Positions 53,255 through 61,486 of a stretch of DNA of 64,000 nucleotides are shown in pieces. A program made the position numbers and the translations under genes. Source of the stretch: CAWCGU01 sp963838095 (GTDB lineage Bacteria > Actinomycetota > Thermoleophilia > Solirubrobacterales > 70-9); the NCBI GenBank assembly GCA_963838095.1, contig CAWIPO010000008.1:186001-250000 (forward strand), read 5' to 3'. The notes below the pieces were generated by a model that searched no databases, was not told the DNA's origin, and saw only the letters and a list, made by a program, of their open reading frames with translations. Numbering within the stretch: position 1 is the first letter of the stretch; the number at the start of each line of letters is the position of its first letter.

Positions 53255-54649
53255 CTAGCCGCTTGCAGCCGCGGCGCGAGAGCTGAGGAACTCCGTCTCC
53301 AGCCGCCCCAGCTCGGTGACGGGCTCGTCGTCGTACATCCACTCGCGTGCGATGCGGTGCCAGTTGTTTCGCGCTTTGAGGTCGCCGATCACCGCCAGCG
53401 TCAGCAGCTCGAGGCGGCGCCCGATCACATGCTCAGGGTTTATGTCCTGGTGGCGAACGGCGTCGAAGTGGGATGAGCGGGGGTCGCCGGCCTGCAACGC
53501 AGCCTGGCCGACGAGCTCGGAGTTGAGCTCGAACTCCTTGTCGGTCGTGTACCAGCCGACACCGTCGAGGACGTAGGCAAGCAGCTTCTCGGGTGGCAGC
53601 TTCTCGGGCTGGGGGAGGAAGCCGTTCGCGGCCAGCAGCCGGTGCAGCTCCTCGGCGTCGCGCTCGCAGGTGGCCCGCTGACACGCCAGCTCCAACTCGA
53701 CCGAGTCGCGGGCGAGGGTCTTGAAGAGGCCGAAGTCCAGGAAGGCGATGCGGCCGTCGGCGAGCCGCATCATGTTCCCGGGGTGCGGGTCGCCCGAGAA
53801 GCGGCCGAAGCGGTACATGGTCCCGAAGTAGAAGCGGAAGACGATCTCGCCGATCCGGTTGCGCTCCTCCTGCGGCTCGGCCTTCAGTGCCTCGAAACCC
53901 TCGCCTTCGACGAACTCGGTCACGATCACCCGCTCGCGGGACATCGAGGTGACGACAGGGGGGACGAGGATGAACGGGTGGCCGCGGTAGATGCGGGCCA
54001 GCGAGCGCTGGTTCGCGGCCTCGAGCTCGTAGTCGAGCTCGTCGGTGATCCGCTCGCGAATCTCCGACGCCAGCGCCTTCACGTCGAGCTGCGGGGTGAT
54101 CCGCCGCACCAGCCGCAGCAGGATCCCCAGGTTCTGCATGTCGGCTCGAACCGCGTCTGCCACTCCCGGGTACTGGACCTTGACCGCGACGTCGCGGTCG
54201 TCGTGCAAGCGAGCCCGGTAGACCTGGCCGATCGAGGCGGCGGCGATCGGCTCGGGCTCGAAGTCCGCGAACGCCGAGCTGACAGGCTGGCCGTACTCCT
54301 CCTCGATCACCTTGGCCATGCGCTCGAACGACACGGTCGGCGCCGAGTCGCGAAGCTTCGCGAGCTCCTTCTGGAAGTCCTCTCGGTACTCCTCCGGGAC
54401 CAGGCCGACGTCGAGGAAGGAGAGCACCTGGCCGAGCTTCATCGCCGCGCCCTTCATCCCGCCGAGCACCTTCACGATCTGCTTCGCGGTTTCGATCTGG
54501 CGCCGCTCGAGCGCTTCGGCCGAGCGCTTGTCCGAGCGGGCGACGTTCGCGGTCTTCGTCCCGGCTTGCTTCACCGCGGCTCCTGCTGCGGTGCGGCCGA
54601 TTCTCGCCAACCGCTGCACCCGGCCGGTCGGCAGCCCTTTGTCTGCCAC
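53255..54649 (-). CDS. ABC1/UbiB/ADCK family atypical kinase
   Basis: 464 aa. The family-specific KxGQ is in AAMKLGQVLSFLD, the Ala-rich nucleotide loop is AAASIGQVYRA, and the metal-binding DFG in FLDFGLFKT. UbiB-type proteins support quinone or lipid homeostasis as ATPases or kinases. GTG 54649 overlaps the stop of the TetR gene (TAGTG). Third gene of the mpaB-like, TetR, UbiB operon. Confidence 0.9.
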   Translation of the reverse strand: MADKGLPTGRVQRLARIGRTAAGAAVKQAGTKTANVARSDKRSAEALERRQIETAKQIVKVLGGMKGAAMKLGQVLSFLDVGLVPEEYREDFQKELAKLRDSAPTVSFERMAKVIEEEYGQPVSSAFADFEPEPIAAASIGQVYRARLHDDRDVAVKVQYPGVADAVRADMQNLGILLRLVRRITPQLDVKALASEIRERITDELDYELEAANQRSLARIYRGHPFILVPPVVTSMSRERVIVTEFVEGEGFEALKAEPQEERNRIGEIVFRFYFGTMYRFGRFSGDPHPGNMMRLADGRIAFLDFGLFKTLARDSVELELACQRATCERDAEELHRLLAANGFLPQPEKLPPEKLLAYVLDGVGWYTTDKEFELNSELVGQAALQAGDPRSSHFDAVRHQDINPEHVIGRRLELLTLAVIGDLKARNNWHRIAREWMYDDEPVTELGRLETEFLSSRAAAASG

Positions 54650-55308
54650 TAAACCCTGGGGTCCTGCGGTTGGGGGGAGACCATCGGCGCCAGAAGGGTA
54701 CGGGCAAGCTCGCGCGCGGCCTCCTCGTCGGTGTAATCGATCACGCTTCGGGGCATGAGCACGAACGAGACGCCGATTCGCACCAACAGCTCTGCGGTCG
54801 CCTCGATGTCTATATCGGCCAGCTCGCCGCTTCGCTGAGCCTGGCGCCCGAATTCGGCGAGAAACTCTCGCAGCGTGTCGGCGATCGGGTCGGACTCGGA
54901 GCGCATCGCGCTCAGCAGCACCTCGGGCTCGAAGCGCGACACTCGAACCAGCAGGGGATGGCGGTTCGCGACTCCGAGGGCGGCGACGAAGCCATCGGCG
55001 ATCCTCTCCTCGATCGGCAGCTCGGGGTCGAGCGCCGACGCTATCTCCGCGAGCGAGCGCCGGGTCTCCCTCACCCCGAGCGCCTCCACCAGCCGCTGCT
55101 TCTCGCCGAAGCGGCGATAGACGGTCATCCTGCCGACGCCGGCGCGTCGTGCGACATCGTCCATCGTCACGTTGTCGATTCCTGAGGCGGCAGCCAGCTC
55201 GAGGGCGGCGTCGAGAATCCGCTCGCTGGTGCTGTCGGCGGGCGGCGAGACCGCCGGGTCGAATGCGAGCGCCAGGAGCGCCGCGGGCCGGGTGGACACA
55301 GGCGCCAT
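54649..55308 (-). CDS. TetR family regulator
   Basis: 219 aa. HTH is ERILDAALELAAASGIDNVTMDDVARRAGVGRMTVYRRFGEKQ; the C-terminal domain is helical. Starts 2 nt after the stop of the MpaB-family gene and overlaps UbiB, so all three are coregulated. The inverted repeat at 56272 is the probable operator. Confidence 0.88.
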   Translation of the reverse strand: MAPVSTRPAALLALAFDPAVSPPADSTSERILDAALELAAASGIDNVTMDDVARRAGVGRMTVYRRFGEKQRLVEALGVRETRRSLAEIASALDPELPIEERIADGFVAALGVANRHPLLVRVSRFEPEVLLSAMRSESDPIADTLREFLAEFGRQAQRSGELADIDIEATAELLVRIGVSFVLMPRSVIDYTDEEAARELARTLLAPMVSPQPQDPRV

Positions 55309-55310
55309 GC

Positions 55311-56246
55311 TCAGGCAGCCTTGGCGGCGGCTGCTCGTTCGCTGTGCTTGGCCGGCTGCCGGTCAGCGCCGGGCCCCAGCGGACCGCGCGCGATCGCTTC
55401 GGCACGCCAGCGCAGATAGCCGGGGCCCATGTTGCGCAGGCTCTCCGGCAAGACGGGGCCGATCGAGCGCGAGACCTTGCCGAGCGCCCTCAGCTCGCCG
55501 TCGTTGAAGCGAGTCCAGGGGATCCCGAAGCGCTCGCGAAGCGTCGCCGGGAGCAGCCCAAAGGTCGCCGTCTTCAGGGCCCGCGCGGGCGGGATCCGAA
55601 GCAGCGGCCACAGCCGCGCGACCGGAAGGCCCGGCGGCGGCGCGCCGGGCTGCGCCATCAGCCGCGTCACTTTCTGGACGGTCTCGTTGTCGACGAGCCG
55701 GTTCGAGACCATGTCGTCGACGTAGGCGAGATGGCCCGACCAGGTGGCGGGCAGCTCATCGTCGCGGATCCCGAGCAGCCTTCCTAGCGGCAGGTACTCG
55801 GCGTAAAAGCGCTCGACCTCGTGCAGCTCCAGAGGGCCGACGAAGCGCTCGTGGGCGCGCACGGCGCCGTCGATGAGCGTCGCATGCACCCAGGCGTAGG
55901 CCTCGGGCTCGAGCGCCGAGTAGCGCGAGCCGTCGGGGTTCGCGCCCCGGATCGTCTTGTGCATGTTGCGCAGGCGCTTGCCGACCGCGGCCGCGTCGCG
56001 TCCGCCGTAGACCAGCAGGTTCAGGTAGTCGGTCGTTCGCAGCAGCCGGCTCCAGGGGTCCTCCTCGAACGTCGAATGGTCGCGGACGCCCGAGCCCACC
56101 GTGGGATGGGCCACCTGGAGCAGCAGCGCGTAGCCGGCGGCGAAGAAGAGGCGGACGTCGCCGAAGCGCTGCCAGACGAGCGAATCCGGCCCGAGAACGA
56201 TCGCGTCGATCTCATCATCGGTTGCGAACAGCGGCTGCCGCGGCAT
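55311..56246 (-). CDS. MpaB family oxygenase (DUF2236)
   Basis: 311 aa. WQRFGDVRLFFAAGYALLLQVAHPTVGSGVRDHS, the YAWVHATLIDG block and FGIPWTRFNDGE belong to the MpaB/latex-clearing-like haem oxygenase family. ATG 56246 is set by AAGGAGG just upstream; the frame continues beyond it without family sequence. Substrate may be an isoprenoid or phenolic; with UbiB nearby a quinone-related role is conceivable but speculative. Confidence 0.85.
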   Translation of the reverse strand: MPRQPLFATDDEIDAIVLGPDSLVWQRFGDVRLFFAAGYALLLQVAHPTVGSGVRDHSTFEEDPWSRLLRTTDYLNLLVYGGRDAAAVGKRLRNMHKTIRGANPDGSRYSALEPEAYAWVHATLIDGAVRAHERFVGPLELHEVERFYAEYLPLGRLLGIRDDELPATWSGHLAYVDDMVSNRLVDNETVQKVTRLMAQPGAPPPGLPVARLWPLLRIPPARALKTATFGLLPATLRERFGIPWTRFNDGELRALGKVSRSIGPVLPESLRNMGPGYLRWRAEAIARGPLGPGADRQPAKHSERAAAAKAA

Positions 56247-56271
56247 TGGAAAACCTCCTTGCGGGACTAGT

Positions 56272-56297
56272 GGTACGAATAGTAACCCTTCCGTACC
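56272..56297. promoter_or_regulatory. inverted repeat, probable TetR operator upstream of mpaB-like gene
   Basis: GGTACG (56272-56277) and CGTACC (56292-56297) are perfect inverted arms 14 bp apart, 26 bp upstream of the MpaB-family start. Confidence 0.5.
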
Positions 56298-56302
56298 ATC
56301 CC

Positions 56303-56345
56303 CGTTACGCATCGTTTTTCGACCAGCGCCGTTACGCATCGTTTT
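56303..56345 (+). repeat. 27-bp-spaced direct repeat in the divergent promoter
   Basis: CGTTACGCATCGTTTT occurs at 56303-56318 and again at 56330-56345. It lies between the mpaB-like and cNMP-binding genes, just upstream of the latter's start. Two or more turns of helix apart, suggesting a cooperatively bound regulator. Confidence 0.6.
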
Positions 56346-56362
56346 CGGTTAGGTTCTCGGCT

Positions 56363-56752
56363 GTGGAAGTGAGCCAGCTACAGAGGGTGCCCCTGTTCTC
56401 CGACGTTCCCGAGGACGCGCTGAAGAAGATCGCCCCCTTCACCCAGGTGGACGAGTTCGCTTCAGGCGTCACGTTCATCCGCGAGGGCGGCTACGCCAAC
56501 GACTTCTTCGTCATCGAGGAGGGAACCGCCAAGGTCGAACGCGACGGGGAGGAGATCGCTTCGGTGGGCCCCGGAGACGTCGTCGGCGAGGGCGCGCTGT
56601 TGGAAAAGGCACCGCGATCGGCCTCGGTCACCGCCACCGACACCGTGCGCGTGATCAAGATCGAGCACTGGGAGGTGAGCCGGCTGAAGAAGTCGGCCCC
56701 AGAAGTGATCGATCGGCTGCGCGAGCTCGTAGAGCAGCGCCAGTCGGGCTAG
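56363..56752 (+). CDS. small cNMP-binding domain protein
   Basis: 129 aa consisting only of a CAP_ED fold: LQRVPLFSDVPEDALKKIAPF, GDVVGEGALLEKAPRSASVTA (phosphate-binding cassette; GEGALL instead of GExALL/GELALL) and a helical end. There is no DNA-binding domain, so it is a stand-alone sensor or partner. GTG 56363 chosen: it directly precedes the domain and lies beyond the direct repeats. Upstream frame is unlikely coding. Confidence 0.8.
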   Translation: MEVSQLQRVPLFSDVPEDALKKIAPFTQVDEFASGVTFIREGGYANDFFVIEEGTAKVERDGEEIASVGPGDVVGEGALLEKAPRSASVTATDTVRVIKIEHWEVSRLKKSAPEVIDRLRELVEQRQSG

Positions 56753-56770
56753 ACTGCCGATTTGTAAATA

Positions 56771-56930
56771 GGCCGGTGGTCAAGGGAAGTCCGGTGCGAA
56801 ACCGGCGCGGTCCCGCCACTGTGACCGGGTAGGCGACGTCGCACGGCATTCGCCAGCCACTGGGAGCGCCCCAAGCGCTCCCGGGAAGGCGCGGCGCACG
56901 TTCCCGGAAGCCAGGAGACCTGTCCCCGGC
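56771..56930 (+). ncRNA. cobalamin riboswitch
   Basis: About 160 nt leader with the conserved elements of the AdoCbl family in order: GGCCGGTGGTCAAGGGAAGT, CCGGTGCGAAACCGGCGCGG, TCCCGCCACTGTGA, GCCAGCCACTGGGAG, GGGAAGGCGC and the B12 box GAAGCCAGGAGACCTG (56907-56922). It precedes the DUF4430/ECF operon; the ribosome site GAGGAAGG (56951) lies shortly after it, so control is probably at translation or by sequestering that site. This directly assigns the operon to cobalamin. Confidence 0.93.
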
Positions 56931-56968
56931 CAGCCAAGCAATCGACCCTCGAGGAAGGGATGGCTCAG

Positions 56969-57940
56969 ATGAGTAAGCACATTTCCAAAGCGGGCGCCGG
57001 CGTGGCGCTCAGCGCCTGCGCGCTCCTGTGCGCGGCATCCGTCGCGCAGGCGTCGGTGGGCGCATCGGTGCGCGTCGTCGACTCGAACGGCCGCACGCTC
57101 GCAGACCAGACGCAGTACACGGACACAGTGGACGTGAAGACCGATCCGAACGCGACCTGCTTCGGACAGGGCACCGGCGGCAGCGGCAACACGGTCACGG
57201 TCCAGGGCCCGACGGCCCTGGGAATAGTCGTCGACGGCGCGGGCTTCAACCGCGCCATTCGCCCCGTCTCGGTGACCGACGCGTTCAGCTTCGGTCTCGG
57301 GATCTGCGGCTTCGGCAAGGCCGTCGCTCCGAGTGACGGCTTCTGGTACCTGAAGTACAACCACTCGGCCTCGCAGGTCGGCGGCGATCAGGTCCCGCTG
57401 CTCGCAGGCGACGAGGTGCTCTGGTACCTCGATTCCGATTTCAGTGACGCCCCGCCCGGGGAGCTCGTCCTCAGCGGGCCGGCGCGCGCACGTCCCGGGA
57501 CGAAGTTCAAGGTCAAGGTCGTCTCCTACGCCGACGACGGCACCCGGACGCCGGCTGAGGGCGCAACGGTGACGACGGCCTCCGAGCCCACCGACGCCCG
57601 CGGAAAGACCACGATCAGGATCCCGAACTCCGGAGACCGTGTGTTCCAGGCGACCCGCCCCGGGGACATCCCGTCCAACGAGCTCACGATCTGCTTCGAG
57701 GTCGACCTCTCGGAGTGCTCGGCGCAGCCAGGCGAGCTGATCTTCGGCACAGCCGCCGTCGATCAGATCGAGGACTCGAAGGGCTCCGACCGGATCAGGA
57801 GTGGCGCCAAGAACGACACGATCACGCTCACGAACGGCGATGACCGAGTCAACTGCGGCGGCGGCAACGACACGGTCAGCGGCGCTGACAGCGAGGACCG
57901 GATCTCCCGCAACTGCGAGAACGTGAGCAGGCGGCGCTAA
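56969..57940 (+). CDS. secreted DUF4430 (transcobalamin beta-domain-like) protein with RTX-like repeats
   Basis: 323 aa. Signal peptide (1-28, cleaved after VAQA). A DUF4430-like domain follows (FWYLKYNHSASQVGGDQV, LLAGDEVLWYL), then an Ig-like segment and a C-terminal run of RTX-like calcium-binding repeats (GSDRIRSG, GGGNDTVSG, Asn/Asp-rich). DUF4430 resembles the C-terminal B12-binding domain of human transcobalamin and intrinsic factor. First gene behind the riboswitch. ATG 56969 preferred: GAGGAAGG is 10 nt away, whereas it is 1 nt from ATG 56960. Probably captures corrinoids outside the cell; binding is inference. Confidence 0.82.
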   Translation: MSKHISKAGAGVALSACALLCAASVAQASVGASVRVVDSNGRTLADQTQYTDTVDVKTDPNATCFGQGTGGSGNTVTVQGPTALGIVVDGAGFNRAIRPVSVTDAFSFGLGICGFGKAVAPSDGFWYLKYNHSASQVGGDQVPLLAGDEVLWYLDSDFSDAPPGELVLSGPARARPGTKFKVKVVSYADDGTRTPAEGATVTTASEPTDARGKTTIRIPNSGDRVFQATRPGDIPSNELTICFEVDLSECSAQPGELIFGTAAVDQIEDSKGSDRIRSGAKNDTITLTNGDDRVNCGGGNDTVSGADSEDRISRNCENVSRRR

Positions 57941-57943
57941 CTG

Positions 57944-58885
57944 GTGACGTCTTGGCGGAGGCGTTGGGCGGCGGCCGTTTCGGTCGCCGCCCTGGCCTTC
58001 GTCGCGGTCCCCGGGTGCGGGTTCGGGCCTGGAGAGTTGTCCCAGGGTGAGGCGACGTTGACGGTCACTCGCGACTACGGGTCGGAGCGGGTGCTCGAGG
58101 CGACGCTCGAGGACCCACCCGCCTCGGAAACGGTTCTTCGCGCGCTCGACGACGAGGCTGAGATCGAGACTCGGTACGGAGGCCTGTTCGTGCACTCCAT
58201 CGACGGCGTCGAAGGCACCGCGATCGGGTCGCGAAGCTCCGACTGGTTCTTCTACGTGAACGGGATCGAGTCGTCGGTCGGTGCCGCGGAGGTCGAGGTT
58301 CGAAGCGGGGACCGGATCTGGTGGGACTACCGCGACTGGACCGACGCGATGCGGGTGCCCGCGGTCGTCGGCTCCTGGCCGCAGCCGTTCGCGGCCGAGT
58401 CGGGAGCGTCCGACCAACCTCCGGTGGTGGTCGAGTGCATGGGGGAGGAGGAGCCCTGCGAGGAGGTCGCTGACCGGTTGCGGGACGCAGGCGCGGAGGT
58501 TGAGGACCGCGGCGCCGGCGAGGAGGCTGGTCCCAGGGTGCTGGTCGGCCCTTGGGAGCTGGTGGGCGAGGACCCGGCGGCATCGCTGATCGATCGTGGG
58601 CCGGCCACCAGCGGGGTGTTCGCACGCTTCGACACGGGCACGGGAGCGGAGCAGAGGCTGGTCGCGCTGGACGAGGGCGCGAACGAGGCCGACACGCTGG
58701 GGCCAGGGGCCGGGCTCGTCGCCGCCGTGCGCGAGGGCGAGGACCCGCCGACCTGGTTGGTCACCGGCACGGATCAGAGTGGGGTGGGCGAGGCCGCTGA
58801 GCTGCTGGCGGCGGAGTCGTTGCGGGATCGCTACGCAGTGGCGACAGACGGAGAGCACGTGATCGCGTTGCCGGTGCTCGAATGA
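57944..58885 (+). CDS. exported DUF4430 (transcobalamin beta-domain-like) protein
   Basis: 313 aa. Hydrophobic N-terminus ending VAVPGCGFG, a possible lipobox (the Pro at -2 is atypical), so perhaps a lipoprotein. Residues about 35-125 are a textbook DUF4430: TLTVTRDYGSERVLE, SDWFFYVNGIESSVGAAEVEV, RSGDRIWWDYRDW. About 180 further residues of unknown fold follow. GTG 57944 is 3 nt after the previous stop and its own stop overlaps ecfT (ATGA). Probable second corrinoid-binding component or a handover protein. Confidence 0.82.
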   Translation: MTSWRRRWAAAVSVAALAFVAVPGCGFGPGELSQGEATLTVTRDYGSERVLEATLEDPPASETVLRALDDEAEIETRYGGLFVHSIDGVEGTAIGSRSSDWFFYVNGIESSVGAAEVEVRSGDRIWWDYRDWTDAMRVPAVVGSWPQPFAAESGASDQPPVVVECMGEEEPCEEVADRLRDAGAEVEDRGAGEEAGPRVLVGPWELVGEDPAASLIDRGPATSGVFARFDTGTGAEQRLVALDEGANEADTLGPGAGLVAAVREGEDPPTWLVTGTDQSGVGEAAELLAAESLRDRYAVATDGEHVIALPVLE

Positions 58886-59835
58886 GCATGGGCCGCTCGC
58901 CGCTCGCGTACCGGCCGCCGGTTCCCGGATCCCCGGCGATGCTGCAGCGGGCCGGTGCCGCGGCGGCGCTCGCCTACCTGGGCTCGCTCACTCTGGTCGC
59001 GTTCGTGTACTCGAGCCCGCTGATCCTGATTGCGGTGGCCGCCGCGGTCGTGATTGCCGGGCTCGCCTCGGGCGCCGGCCGCGCGCTCGCGCTGGCGGCG
59101 CGCTTCGCCGTCCCGCTCGCGCTCGTGATGGTCGCCGCCAACGTCCTCGTCAGCCATCGCGGCGACACAATTCTCGTTCGCGGATTCGAAGTCCCCGTGC
59201 TTGGGACACTCGATGTGACCCTGGAGTCGATCGCGGACGGGGGCGTGATCGCGTTGCGGGTCGTCGTCGTGATGGCCGCCTTCGCCGTCCTCTCCGCGTC
59301 AGTCAACCCCGACGCGGTGCTGCGGCTGGTGCGCCCGGTGGCCCGGCGCTCGGCACTCACGGCAACGCTGATCGGCCGACTGGTTCCGCTCGCCGCCGCC
59401 GACCACGGCCGCCTCCGCGAGGCGGCTGCCCTGCGGGGACCCGGCGCGGCTCCCGTCACGCGCTCGGCGCTCGCGCGCCGCCTCGTCGCCGGCAGCCTCG
59501 ATCGCTCGCTCGACGCGGCGGCGACGCTCGAGCTGCGCGGGTACGCGCTGCCGGGTCGCGGTTCCGCGCCGCTCCGCGGCACCCATCGGGGCGCCGGCGT
59601 GCTGTTCGCCGCGGCCGCGGCGATCTCGATGTTCGCGATCGCGGGGCGTGCCGGCGGCCTTGACGGGTTCTCCTCCTATCCATCTCTTCAGATGGACGCC
59701 GGCGCGGCGGACCTGGCGTTCGCGCTCCTGATCCCACTCGTCGCCGCGCTGCCGCTGCTCTCGGTGCGCCGCCGAACGGTCCGCGCTCGCCGTGCCGGGC
59801 TCGCGGCCGAAGCAAGGGGAGCCGCCCGTGCTTGA
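58882..59835 (+). CDS. ecfT: ECF transporter T component (EcfT/CbiQ-like)
   Basis: 317-aa membrane protein: helices at about 28-70, 74-95 and 240-260, with the cytoplasmic coupling region of EcfT, including LRGPGAAP and ELRGYALPGRGSA (the A-R-G-type motifs that contact EcfA). It anchors the ATPases to the S component. Coupled to both neighbours by overlap: ATGA to the previous gene and an 8-base overlap with the next. Confidence 0.85.
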   Translation: MSMGRSPLAYRPPVPGSPAMLQRAGAAAALAYLGSLTLVAFVYSSPLILIAVAAAVVIAGLASGAGRALALAARFAVPLALVMVAANVLVSHRGDTILVRGFEVPVLGTLDVTLESIADGGVIALRVVVVMAAFAVLSASVNPDAVLRLVRPVARRSALTATLIGRLVPLAAADHGRLREAAALRGPGAAPVTRSALARRLVAGSLDRSLDAAATLELRGYALPGRGSAPLRGTHRGAGVLFAAAAAISMFAIAGRAGGLDGFSSYPSLQMDAGAADLAFALLIPLVAALPLLSVRRRTVRARRAGLAAEARGAARA

Positions 59836-61486
59836 GCCCGCGCTCGCGGTGGAGAATCTCTCGTACCGCTATCCCGGCGCGCAGCGAGACGCGCTCGTCG
59901 ATCTCACCCTCGAGATCGAACCGGGCGAGCTGGTGCTGATGGCGGGCCTCTCGGGATCGGGCAAGACGACGCTGCTGCGAGCAGCGTGTGGGCTGGTGCC
60001 CCACTTCCATGGCGGCGAGTTCAGCGGCCGGGTCAGCGCCGCCGGGATGGACACCCGCGACGCCGGTCCCGGAGAGCTCGCTCGGGCGGTCGGATTCGTC
60101 GCTCAGGACCCGGAGGCGCAGGTCGTCTCGACGACGGTTCGCGCCGAGCTCGAGCTGCCGCTGGAGCTGCGCGGCGAGCCGGCGCCGGCGCGGGCGCGCG
60201 CGGTCGAGGAGGCGGCGCTGGCGCTGGCGATCCCGGAGCTTCTGGATCGCACCACCGACGCGCTCTCGGGCGGCGAGCTGCAGCGGGTGGCTCTCGCCGC
60301 CACGCTCGTCGCGCGCCCCGCGCTGGTGCTGCTGGACGAGCCCACCTCCCAGCTCGACCCCGTGGCAGGAGACGAGCTGATCGGATTGCTGCGGCGCCTG
60401 AACGACCAGTGGGGGACCGCCGTGGTGCTCTGCGAGCACCGCGTCGAACGCTGCGTGGGGGCGGTTGAGCGGGTGCTGGCGATGGACTCGGGGCGGCTTG
60501 TGTTTGACGGGGAGCCGCACGAGTATCTGGAGTGGGCGGTGGGAAACGAGCCGGCGCTCGCAACGCCCGGTGCGACGATGTTTTCGCTGGCCGGGATCGA
60601 TCCGCTGCCGGTCGGCGTGAAGGAGGCGCGTCGCGTTTTGGCATCGAAAGGGGTCAATCCGAACACGCTCCGAACTTCTGCAATCCGCGTCCACCCCTCG
60701 GACGCAGAATGCAGAAGTTCACCTGGCGCCTCCCCGGCCCCCTTCCCTACCCAGCCTGTTTTGGAGCTCCGCAACCTCTGGGTCGAGCTTGACGCCGGCC
60801 AGGGACCGGCCGAAGTCCTCCGCGGCGTCGACCTGACGGTCAACCCCGGAGAGCGCGTTGCCCTGATGGGCCGCAACGGCGCCGGCAAGAGCACCCTGCT
60901 GCGGGCCTGCGCGGAGGTGATTCCGGCGACCGGCGGCGGCGTCTCGGCGCCGCGCGGCTGCTCGCTGTTGACGCAGAACCCGGCCGATTTCCTCGTTCGC
61001 GAGCGTGTCGGCGACGAGCTCCCGGGCGAGGAGGGGCGCCGGGCGCTGGAGAGCGTCGGCCTCGAGTGGGCAAGCGATCTTGATCCCCGCGATCTCTCGG
61101 GCGGCGAGCGCCAGCGGCTGGCCCTGGCGATCGTGGTCGCCGGGCGGGCGGGCGGAGCGCTGCCGGGCGGCGTCTGCTTCGACGAGCCGACGCGGGGCAT
61201 GGACCGGGCGCGCAAGGACGATCTCGCCGTCCGGGTGGGGGAGCTCGCGCGAGCGGGGGCGGCTGTAGTGATCGCGACGCACGACGTCGAGTTCGCGGCG
61301 TCGTTCTGCGACCGCGTCGTCCTGCTGGCCGGCGGAGAGGTGATCGCGGATGGATCTCGCGAGGAGGTGCTCTCAGGTGGCTGGTACTTCGCCACCGAGG
61401 TCGCCCGGATCCTTGGCGCGTCCGGAGCCGTGTCGCCAAGCGAGGGTGCGGAGCTGATTCGCGCCCTGGAGGGGGCGCGATTGTGA
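59828..61486 (+). CDS. ecfA: ECF transporter ATPase, two ABC domains in one chain
   Basis: 552 aa. Domain 1: Walker A GLSGSGKTT, signature LSGGELQR, Walker B LLDEPTSQLD. Domain 2: GRNGAGKST, LSGGERQR, CFDEPTRGMD. The chain replaces the usual EcfA/EcfA' pair. The linker (about residues 270-305) is coded partly by the palindrome at 60672-60720. GTG 59828 chosen because it immediately precedes the domain and follows AGGGGAG; an upstream start would add 12 residues. Confidence 0.9.
   Translation: MLEPALAVENLSYRYPGAQRDALVDLTLEIEPGELVLMAGLSGSGKTTLLRAACGLVPHFHGGEFSGRVSAAGMDTRDAGPGELARAVGFVAQDPEAQVVSTTVRAELELPLELRGEPAPARARAVEEAALALAIPELLDRTTDALSGGELQRVALAATLVARPALVLLDEPTSQLDPVAGDELIGLLRRLNDQWGTAVVLCEHRVERCVGAVERVLAMDSGRLVFDGEPHEYLEWAVGNEPALATPGATMFSLAGIDPLPVGVKEARRVLASKGVNPNTLRTSAIRVHPSDAECRSSPGASPAPFPTQPVLELRNLWVELDAGQGPAEVLRGVDLTVNPGERVALMGRNGAGKSTLLRACAEVIPATGGGVSAPRGCSLLTQNPADFLVRERVGDELPGEEGRRALESVGLEWASDLDPRDLSGGERQRLALAIVVAGRAGGALPGGVCFDEPTRGMDRARKDDLAVRVGELARAGAAVVIATHDVEFAASFCDRVVLLAGGEVIADGSREEVLSGGWYFATEVARILGASGAVSPSEGAELIRALEGARL
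60672..60720. repeat. 49-bp palindrome inside the EcfA linker
   Basis: Arms GAACTTCTGCA (60672-60682) / TGCAGAAGTTC (60710-60720) and GCGTCC (60687-60692) / GGACGC (60700-60705) nest into one 21-bp stem with a four-base internal mismatch zone and a 7-nt loop. It lies in frame in the linker between the two ABC domains. Looks like a REP- or MITE-like insertion tolerated in a spacer. Confidence 0.75.
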
